A DNA stretch of 64,000 bases, taken from contig NW_025900948.1 in the NCBI RefSeq assembly GCF_022539505.1, positions 310,001 to 374,000 on the forward strand. The letters run 5' to 3'. Positions 56,101-64,000 of the stretch are shown in pieces. Both the position numbers and the translations under genes were made by a program. The notes beneath the pieces are model-generated. The model searched no databases. It saw nothing but the letters and a program-made list of their open reading frames with translations, and was not told the origin of the DNA. Each line of letters opens with the position of its first letter. The stretch's first letter is position 1. The DNA is from Lolium rigidum. Taxonomy: Eukaryota; Streptophyta; Magnoliopsida; Poales; Poaceae.

Positions 56101-56591
56101 ACAATATGGTTCCCCTTGTGAAGACTTTGCAAAGTTCTCATGTTGACATGGGCTAGGCGGCGATGCCACAACCAACCCACGTCCGCCTTTCCGAATAGGC
56201 ACATCGCACTTGTCGTGGTGGTCCCCGAAAAGTCCACCACATACAAGTTGTGTTCGCGATACCCAACGAATGCGACTTTTAGAGTCTTTCTCCACAAGAG
56301 GACCACAATATCATTATCAATAAAGACGGCGAAACCCATCTTGCCAAGGGCGGAAATGGAAAGCAAATTGTAACCAAGGGTTTTGACAAGCATGACATCC
56401 ACAAGAGTAATGTTGTGTGCAACCACAACCTTGCCAAAACCCAATACCTCGGATGTAGAATTATCGCCAAAGGAGACGGTGATATGGTTTATGTTGGGCC
56501 TCAACTCCTTGACGAGGTTCTTGCCGCGGGTCATATGACTTGTACATCCACTATCAAGTACCCATTTTGAACCTCCGGCGGCATAGTCCTA
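53131..56591 (-). pseudogene. Copia pol: protease, integrase, RT, RNase H
   Basis: Minus strand. The protease motif LDSGCTSHMTRG lies at about 56565-56525, right after a TAG (56589-56591). GAG-pre-integrase (WLWHRRLAHVNMRTLQSL) and the zinc motif CRACVEGK are followed by integrase acidic positions in HVDLFGPV and, after a one-base deletion near 55830, [44 protein letters not shown] and the catalytic [10 protein letters not shown]. RNase H: TAG at 53581-53583, then CWSSKKQNCISLSTAEAEY and VPTKDQLADIFTKPLD. Order and motifs are Copia. The stops and the frameshift rule out a complete polyprotein, so any movement needs proteins from another copy. Confidence 0.88.
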
Positions 56592-56598
56592 CATGAGA

Positions 56599-59322
56599 TC
56601 AATTCTTGGATTTAGGTACCCATTTTTCAATGGGTCCTCTTTTGTTAGCAACAAGGGTCTTTGGGACCCAAATAGACCAAGCAACATAACCATCATATGG
56701 ACCAACATATTTAGCATAAACATCACCATAATAATATTTAAAGAGAACATAGTGAGGGTTATCTATTCCCGCACCATCATCATTAATGGTTTTGCCCTTT
56801 CGGGTTTCACCATTAGCTTTCTCATGTGCGGGCTTGGTCTTTTTCTTGTTTTCCTTTTTAGCCTTGGTATTATAACCAAGTCCCTCCTTCCCATTGTTTG
56901 ACCTTTGCTTACTCAAAAGATCATCCAAGGAAAGTTTACTTTGGGGAGAGGAGGCCTTAGCAAGTTCATCCTTCAACCTAGCATTTTCCTCAATAATATT
57001 TGCATGATCACATGAAGGAGTAGAGGTACTAGGTATGCCATATGAAGCAAGCTTAATTTGAAGTTGCTCATAAGACTCGGAGAGGAGAGAGTATTCACTC
57101 TTCAAGGCTTTGTGAGCCTTGTCTAGTTCATCTAGATCCTTCACAAGTTTCTCATGATCAACACCAAATTTGGCCTTTTCCTTTATAAGCACTTTAGTCT
57201 TAGCTCTAGCAAGATCTCTAGCTTTAGTGAGCTTGTTAAGTTTATCTTCAGGTTCTTCAAGATTTTCTAGCCTCTCTTCAAGAGATGCTATAGTTTCTTG
57301 ACATTCCTCAAGAGCATTTTTAAGAGCATGTATTTCTAGAGAGTCTTCTCTCTCTATTTGGCACTTTTTCTCAAAAGTATCATTTAGTTGAGCTATACGA
57401 ACCATGAGACTTGAAACATGCTTCTTAGTGTTACCTTGTAGGTTACTAATGAAATCATCAAACTCTAGCATTTCTTGTTTCACTTTTAGACTAACGGGAT
57501 CAACCCCTAGATCATTAGAAATGTTAGGCATAGAGGGGTTAGGAGATGATACCTCGGAAGATTTAGCCATGAGGCAACTTTCTTCCTCCACATGAATGAC
57601 CTCATTGGGAGATTCACTTGCTGATGAAGAGTTAGTAGAGAGGGAGGCAAGGGCAACCAATCCATTTGAGGTTGCATCTTCTTCATCATCAACATCTTCA
57701 TCTCCGGAGGTATACTCTTCTTGAGTTGATAGCACAATAGATGTGTCCAAGGTGGACCTTGCCACGAAGCAATGTGCATTCTTGTGTTGAGGGTTCTCAT
57801 TGGGTGAATCAAAGAGAGAGGAAGAGGGAATGTTGGTGGTGACAATGGCGGCCACTTCTCTTGAGCTTTCCTCTTCATCATCACTAGCACTTTCAATCTC
57901 ATCGGAAGAGTATTCTTCATTAGCCACTAGCACAATCCTTGAGGGCCTTTTGCCCTTCTTGTTCTTGTTATAGAATTTCTTGTTTGGGGGCTTTGAATAT
58001 TTGCCCTTTGAGTCTTTGCTCTTGTCCTTGGGGATGAGCCTTCCACCATTAGTCTCCCTATTCTCATAGGGACATTCGGCAATGAAATGGCGCTTGTCAT
58101 TGCAATTGTAGCAAGATCTTGTTCTTGGGCCCGAGCTTGAGGGACCCCTTGAGTTGTTTCTCTTGATGTTGTCTTCCTTGGCCTTGGAAGGATCAATCCA
58201 AAAGGTGTTTGCATGGAACGCCATGTGGTCATGGTAGTGGTGTTCCAAGTCTTCCGGATAGGTCATGCTCCAAGATGCCCTATAAGATTCTTGACGAATC
58301 ACTTCTTGCACGGGGTTGACCACCAAGGCAAGGTTGGACCCTTTTGTCATCCCAATGGCACGATTGCGGGAATCATGAGAGTTTTGCTCAAGCACCTTGA
58401 GAGCTTGCATCTCGTGCACGGCTTGTTGAGAGGTGAGAGAGGCATAGCATTCTCTTCCGACAAGAGTCTTGACATCAATAGGCTCAAACGGCATCATGCA
58501 CTCAATGTACTTCTCCTTGATCCAAGAGTCATTAATGTGAGTGGCTCCAACATTCCGGAAGGAGCCGGCAACGGTGAGAAGTCTTCCATACATATCTTCA
58601 TGATCTTCATCCGGTAGCCTCATGAATCCTTCGGCTTTATTCCGAAGAGCATTATACTTGTTCCTTCTTGTGCTCTCACTTCCAATGCAACTCGCTGCCA
58701 AACCATCCCAAGCATCCTTGGCGGTGGTGAAATGCTGAACACGAGACAACTCCTTTGTCCCCACAGCAGTTTGAATCATGTGCAAGGCGGTGTTGTTGAG
58801 TTGACTATCAATCGCTTCTCTTCTAGTCAACTTGTCGGGGTTGTAAGGCTTGAAGCCTTCCACGATGATTCTTCAAAGTTCATTGGAGGCACTGCGAACA
58901 TGAGAGCTAAACTCAAATTGCCAAGTATCATAATCATTAACGGAAAACTTAGGTGGGTCGCCCCGGATGTTTATATGAGGATGGGGAACCGGTATATCGG
59001 GAGATAGAAAAGGTGGAGGTACTCGATTGTAGCTCTCACTTCCACTAGTTCCCTTGGGAGATGCAATGGGGGTTTTGATAGTGTTTAAGTTATCACCATC
59101 CATGGGTGTGGTAGCGGAGGGTAATACCGAAGTATCACCCTCTACTACCGCATCCGTGACATTAACCTCTATGGTGGGAGCCACGGGACGGGGAGGAGTC
59201 AAAAGCTCGGAAATCATTTTTCTCATGCTTTCCATTTGAGCATCCATGGATGACCTCAACGAATTGATATCATCCATGGTGACCGTCCTAGCCTCCCCTT
59301 CCGTAGGTCCATCGTCCGGCAT
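56599..59322 (-). pseudogene. Copia gag
   Basis: The ATG at 59322 begins MPDDGPTEGEARTVTMDD. A TGA at 58873-58875 interrupts the frame, which then continues for about 750 residues. Capsid-like region: FTTAKDAWDGLAAS, MYGRLLTVAGSFRNVGATH. One zinc knuckle, CYNCNDKRHFIAEC (about 58128-58085), is followed by a basic stretch, an acidic Ser-rich region and long coiled coils (EECQETIASLEERLENLEE). The frame ends at a TGA (56599-56601) after an extra base just before the protease. Long Gag with coiled coils is usual for SIRE/Maximus elements. Confidence 0.85.
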
Positions 59323-59356
59323 ACTCTTAGGCGGTTAAGCCCGAAATAAGAGCCGA

Positions 59357-59369
59357 GGCTCTGATACCA
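59357..59369 (-). other. primer-binding site (initiator tRNA-Met)
   Basis: TGGTATCAGAGCC on the minus strand, two bases inside the 5' LTR, the standard Copia primer site. Confidence 0.9.
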
Positions 59370-59371
59370 AT

Positions 59372-59476
59372 TGAAAGGATCGTATGCCGCACCTAGAGGG
59401 GGGGTGAATAGGTGCTAACCAATTTTTAGTTCTTTTTCAATTTAGGCTTGACACAAAGGTGAATTCTCTAGATATG
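59372..59476 (-). repeat. fragment of the Copia 5' LTR
   Basis: 105 bp nearly identical to 48770-48875. The only visible difference is in the G run (CTAGAGGGGGGG against CTAGGGGGGGGG). It is interrupted by the nested LTR element. Confidence 0.9.
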
Positions 59477-61185
59477 TGATGTCTACGGGTGCTTCTATTC
59501 TTGTAGACAGTGTTGGGCCTCCAAGAGCAGAGGTTTGTAGAACAGCAGCAAGTTTCCCTTAAGTGGATCACCCAAGGTTTATCGATCTCAGGGAGGAAGA
59601 GGTCAAAGATATCCCTCTCATGCAACCCTGCAACCACAAAGCAAGAAGTCTCTTGTATCCCCAACACACCTAATAGGTGCACTAGTTCGGCGAAGATATA
59701 GTGAAATACAGGTGGTATGAATAAGTATGAGCAGTAGCAACATCACCAGAAAAGTGCTTGCTAGCGTGTAGTTGATGGTGGTAATATTGCAGACAGTAAA
59801 GATGCAGTAGAACAGTAAACAAGCAGCGATAGCAGTATTTAGGAATAAGGCCTAGGGATCATACTTTCACTAGTGGACACTCTCAACTTTGATCACATAA
59901 CAGAATAAATAGATAGATGCTAGACTCTACACTCTCTTGTTGGATGATGAACACCACTAAGCGTGTAGGATTACACGAACCCTCAATGCCGGAGTTAACA
60001 AGCTCCACAATATTCGATGTTCATGTTTAAATAACCTTAGAGTGCATGACAGATCAACATAACCAAACCAAGTACTAACATAGCATGCACACTGTCACCT
60101 TCACACTACGAAAGGAGGCATAGATCACATCAATACCATCATAGCAATAGTTAACTTCATAATCTACAAGAGATCACAATCATAGCCTACGCCAAGTACT
60201 AACACGATGCACACACTGTCACCATTACACCGTGCAGGAGGAATAAACTAATTTAATAACATCACTAGAGTAGCACATAGATGAATTGTGATACAAAACA
60301 CATTGTAATTATAAAGGGATATAAATAAGCACTTCACTATGCCATTCATAACAGTGAATAAGTATTCTGTGAAATATAGCCTAAGAGACCCACACGGTGC
60401 ACACACTGTCACCTTTACACACATGGGACAAGGAGTCTCCGGAGATCACATAAGTAAAATCCACTTGACTAGCATAATGACATCTAGATTACAAGCATCA
60501 TCATATGAATCTCAATCATGTAAGGCAGCTCATGAGATTATTGTATTGAAGTACATAGGAGAGAGATTAACCACATAGCTACCGGTACAGCCCTTAGCCT
60601 CGATGGAGAACTACTCCCTCCTCATGGGAGACAGCAGCGGTGATGAAGATGGCGGTGGTGTCGATGGAGAAGCCTTCCGGGGCACTTCCCCGTCCGGCGG
60701 CGTGCCGGAACGGAGACTCATGTCCCCCGGATCTTGGCTTCGCGATGGCGGCGGCTCCGGATGGTTTCTCGTACCGTGGCTTTTTCGTATCGAGGTTTTA
60801 GGTCGAGGGGGCTTAAATAGGCGAAGAGGCGGCGTCGGAGGGTCAACGAGGCGGTGTCACCACAGGGGCGCGGGCCACCCTCGGGCCGCGCCGGCCTATC
60901 ATCCGGGGGCCTGTGTCCCCTCTCCGGCGGCTCTCGGGTGTTCTGGATGCTTCCGGGGATTCTAAGATGCTGGGCGTTGATTTCGTCCGATTCCGAGAAT
61001 ATTTCCTTACTAGGATTTCTGAAACCAAAAACAGCAGAAAACAGCAACTGGCCCTTTGGCATCTCGTCAATAGGTTAGTTCCGGAAAACGCATAAATATG
61101 ACATAAAGTATGCATAAAACATGTAGATATCATCAATAATGTGGAATGGAACATAAGAAATTATCGATACGTCGGAGACGTATCA
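59477..61185 (-). repeat. 3' LTR of the second Athila-type element
   Basis: About 1.71 kb, starting TGATGTCTACGGGTG and ending GACGTATCA on the plus strand. It aligns with 1212-2724 over most of its length. Confidence 0.9.
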
Positions 61186-61201
61186 GCATCCCCAAGCTTA
61201 G
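61186..61201 (-). other. polypurine tract
   Basis: CTAAGCTTGGGGATGC on the minus strand next to the LTR. The motif recurs near 62800 and 62860, as in the first copy. Confidence 0.75.
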
Positions 61202-63505
61202 TTCCTGCTCGTCCCGAGCAGGTAAACGATAACAAAGATAATTTCTGGAGTGACATGCCATCATAACCTTGATCATACTATTGTAAGCATATGTAATGAA
61301 TGCAGCGATCAAAACAATGCTAAATGTAATGAGTAAACAAATGAATCATATAGCAAAGACTTTTCATGAATAGTACTTTCAAGACAAGCATCAATAAGTT
61401 TTGCATAAGAGTTAACTCATAAAGCAATAATTCAAAGTAAAGGTATTGAAGCAACACAACGGAAGATTAAGTTTCAGCGGTTGCTTTCAACTTTCAACAT
61501 GCATATCTCATGGATAATTGTCAATGCAAAGTAATATAATAAGTGCAATATGCAAGTATGTAGGAATCAATGCACAGTTCACACAAGTGTTTGCTTCTTG
61601 AGGTGGAGAGAAATGGGTGAACTGACTCAACATAAAAGTAAAAGAAAGGCCCATCGACAACGGAAGCATTGATTGCTGTATTTGTGCTAGAGCTTTTATT
61701 TTGAAAACATAAAGAGAGCATAAAAGTAAATTTTGAGAGGTGTTTGTTGTTGTCAACGAATGGTAGTGGGCACTCTAACCCCCTTGCCAGACAAACCTTC
61801 AAAGAGCGGCTCCCATTTTATTTTATTTTTCGGTGGCACTCCTTCCAACCTTTCTTTCACAAACCATGGCTAACCGAATCCTCGGGTGCCTGCCAACAAT
61901 CACATACCATGGAGGAGTGTCTATTTTTGTTAATTAATTTGGGACTCGGGAATCCCATTGCCGGCTCTTTTTGCAAAATTATTGGATAAGCGGATGAAGC
62001 CACTAGTCCATTGGTGAAAGTTGCCCAACAAGATTGAAAGATAAACACCACATACTTCCTCATGAGCTATAAAACATTGACACAAATCAGAGGTAATAAA
62101 TTTTGAATTGTTTAAAGGTAGCACTCAAGCAATTTACTTTGGAATGGCGGAGAAATACCATGTAGTAGGTAGGTATGGTGGACACAAATGGCATAGTGGT
62201 TGGCTCAAGGATTTTGGATGCATGAGAAGTATTCCCTCTCGATACAAGGCTTAGGCTAGCAAGGTTGTTTGAAACAAACACAAGGATGAACCGGTGCAGC
62301 AAAACTCACATAAAAGACATATTGTAAACATTATAAGACTCTACACCGTCTTCCTTGTTGTTCAAACTCAATACTAGAAATTATCTAGACCTTAGAGAGA
62401 CCAATTATGCAAACCAAATTTTAGCAAGCTCTGTGTATTTCTTCATTAATAGGTGCAAAGTATATGATGCAAGAGCTTAAACATGAGCACAACAATTGCC
62501 AAGTATCAAATTGTCCAAGACATTTTACCAATTACTACATGTAGCATTTCCCGATTCCAACCATATAACAATTAACGAAGCAGTTTCAACCTTCGCCATG
62601 AAAATTAAAAGCTAAGAACACATGTGTTCATATGAACCAGCGGAGCGTGTCTCTCTCCCACACAAGAATTTATTCAAACAAAAACAAAAACAAAAGCAAA
62701 CAGATGCTCCAAGTAAAATACATAAGATGTGACCGAATAAAAATATAGTTTCAAGAGAAGTGACCTGATAATTTTGTCGATGAAAAAGGGGATGCCTTGG
62801 GCATCCCCAAGCTTAGATGCTTGAGTCCTCTTGAAATATGCAGGGGTGAACCACTGGGGCATCCCCAAGCTTAGACTTTTCACTCTTCTTGATCGTAGTA
62901 TATCATCCTCCTCTCTTGACCCTTGAAAACTTCCTCCACACCAAACTCAAAACAACTCATTAGAGGGTTAGTGCATAATCAAAAACTCACATGTTCAGAG
63001 GTGACACAATCATTCTTAACACTTCTGGACATTGCCCAAAGCTACTGGAAGTTAATGGAACAAAGAAATCCATCCCACATAGCAAAAGAGGCAATGCGAA
63101 ATAAAAGGCAGAATCTGTCAAAGCAGAACAGTCCGTAAAGACGAATTTTAAAGAGGCACCAGACTTGCTCAAATGAAAATGCTCAAATTGAATGAAAGTT
63201 GCGTACATATCTGAGGATCACTCACGTAAATTGGCATAATTTTCTGAGTTACCTACAGAGAATTTGGCCCAGATTCGTGACAGCAAGAAATCTGTTTCTG
63301 CGCAGTAATCCAAATCTAGTATCAACCTTACTATCAAAGACTTTACTTGGCACAACAATGCAACAAAATAAGATAAGGAGAGGTTGTTACAGTAGTAACA
63401 ACTTCCAAGACTCAAATATAAAATAGAGTTACTGTAGCAAAATAACACATGGGTTATCTCCCAAGAAGTTCTTTCTTTATAGCCATTAAGATGGGCTTAG
63501 CAGTT
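61202..63505. other. non-coding interior of the second Athila-type element
   Basis: It follows the first copy except at about 61745-62110, where a different sequence of about 370 bp stands in place of about 640 bp. No retroviral domain. Confidence 0.55.
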
Positions 63506-64000
63506 TTAATGATGCACTCGCAAGAAATAGTATTTGAAGCAAAAGAGAGCATCAAGTGGCGAATTCAAAACACATTTAAGCCTAACATGCTTCCTATGAA
63601 AAGGAATCTTGTAAATAAACAAGTTCATGAAGCATAATGCAACAAGCATAGAAAGATAAAACAAGTGTAACTTCAAGATTTTAAGCACATAGAGAGGTGT
63701 TTTAGTAACATGAAAATTTCTACAACCATATTTTCCTCTCTCATAATAACTTTCAGTAGCAACATGAGCAAACTCAACAATATAACTATCACATAAAGCA
63801 TTCTTATCATGAGTCTCATGCATAAAATTATTACTACTCCCAACATAAGCATAATCAATTTTATTAGTTGTAGTGGGAGCAAATTCGACAAAGTAGCTAT
63901 CATTATTATTCTCATCATCAAATATAGGAGGCATATTGTAATCATAATCAAATTCATCCTCCATTACAGGCGGCACCAAAAGACTACTATCATTATAATC
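63506..64000 (-). CDS. partial copy of the conserved Athila-type ORF
   Basis: Homologous to the 245-residue ORF at 5314-6051. The frame stays open to the window edge and ends at the same stop. It shares DYAYVGSSNNFMHETHDKNA and the C-terminal hydrophobic stretch (LFYLSMLVALCFMN). Small differences, including a short in-frame insertion (DENNN), leave the frame intact, which supports it as a coding sequence. The start is outside the window. Confidence 0.55.
   Translation of the reverse strand, partial: DYNDSSLLVPPVMEDEFDYDYNMPPIFDDENNNDSYFVEFAPTTTNKIDYAYVGSSNNFMHETHDKNALCDSYIVEFAHVATESYYERGKYGCRNFHVTKTPLYVLKILKLHLFYLSMLVALCFMNLFIYKIPFHRKHVRLKCVLNSPLDALFCFKYYFLRVHH

Larger units (their letters stand above)
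48770..59476 (-). mobile_element. Copia element (SIRE/Maximus type), 5' LTR interrupted
   Basis: The 3' LTR is at 48770-50007, and the 5' LTR begins at 59372 on the plus coordinate and is cut at 59476/59477 by another element. On the minus strand: primer-binding site for initiator tRNA-Met, gag with one zinc knuckle, protease, integrase, reverse transcriptase and RNase H in Copia order, then a third ORF, then the polypurine tract. The LTR motif GAGGGGGGGTGAATAGGTGC and the extra ORF point to the SIRE/Maximus lineage. The 105 bp of 5' LTR visible are nearly identical to the 3' LTR, so it is fairly young. The remainder lies beyond the window, so the target duplication (GAAGC at 48765-48769) cannot be checked. 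Confidence 0.9.
59477..64000 (-). mobile_element. second Athila-type element, nested in the Copia LTR, runs off the right edge
   Basis: The 3' LTR is at 59477-61185, with the polypurine tract at 61186-61201, and the interior continues to the window edge. Same family as 1212-7729 but clearly diverged: the LTR is about 200 bp longer (extra sequence around 60300-60490), and an interior segment is replaced. The left target site base context is ATATG (59472-59476); the other side is outside the window. It is the youngest layer at this site. Confidence 0.88.

Noticed and set aside
1..64000. CRISPR arrays, bacterial operons, rRNA or tRNA genes
   Set aside because: No spaced direct repeats or RNA gene signatures were seen. 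The window is clearly a plant nuclear region.

Overview
The window looks like intergenic DNA of a large grass genome, most likely Triticeae (wheat, Aegilops, barley or rye type). It holds nested LTR retrotransposons, one large CACTA transposon, LINE remnants and MITEs. I recognise only one conventional cellular gene, a GC-rich short-chain dehydrogenase at 41.9-42.8 kb. The lineage call rests on recognising repeat families from memory, not on a search.

Layout. 1-410: promoter-proximal part of a minus-strand LTR. About 1.18-20.19 kb: a CACTA element on the minus strand. A broken TNPD transposase lies at its right (16.3-19.6 kb). A TNPA/Ulp1 (C48 peptidase) gene lies at its left (11.2 down to 7.73 kb, ending at 1.18 kb). 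A 5-kb insert between them (11.4-16.2 kb) carries an AP2/ERF-domain gene with its own TATA box and poly(A) signal, two related minus-strand ORFs and a small ORF with a 47-residue repeat. The Ulp1 exon is split by a complete non-autonomous Athila-type LTR element (1212-7729, target duplication ATCCC).

20283-33227: a complete, very young Tat-lineage Gypsy element (two 386-bp LTRs that differ at about two positions, target duplication GCCGG). Its gag-pol is broken. On the opposite strand it carries a spliced gene that stays open over six exons and five GT-AG introns. 33.2-41.8 kb: older low-copy DNA with Stowaway, Harbinger-like and Mutator-like MITEs, a broken Harbinger-type ORF1-like (NAM-associated) pseudogene and a gene fragment. 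41.88-42.76 kb: the dehydrogenase gene. 42.95-48.2 kb: two LINE remnants, the second interrupted by an insertion with a SINE-like tail.

48770-end: a Copia element of SIRE/Maximus type on the minus strand. It has a broken gag-pol and an open, intron-containing third ORF. Its 5' LTR is interrupted at 59477 by a second Athila-type element that runs out of the window.

Functionally this is a graveyard of mobile elements. The accessory genes (antisense gene in the Tat element, third ORF in the Copia element, AP2 gene in the CACTA element) keep open frames and plausible promoters or introns, while the polymerase and transposase genes of the same elements are broken. This suggests movement in trans, with the accessory genes kept.
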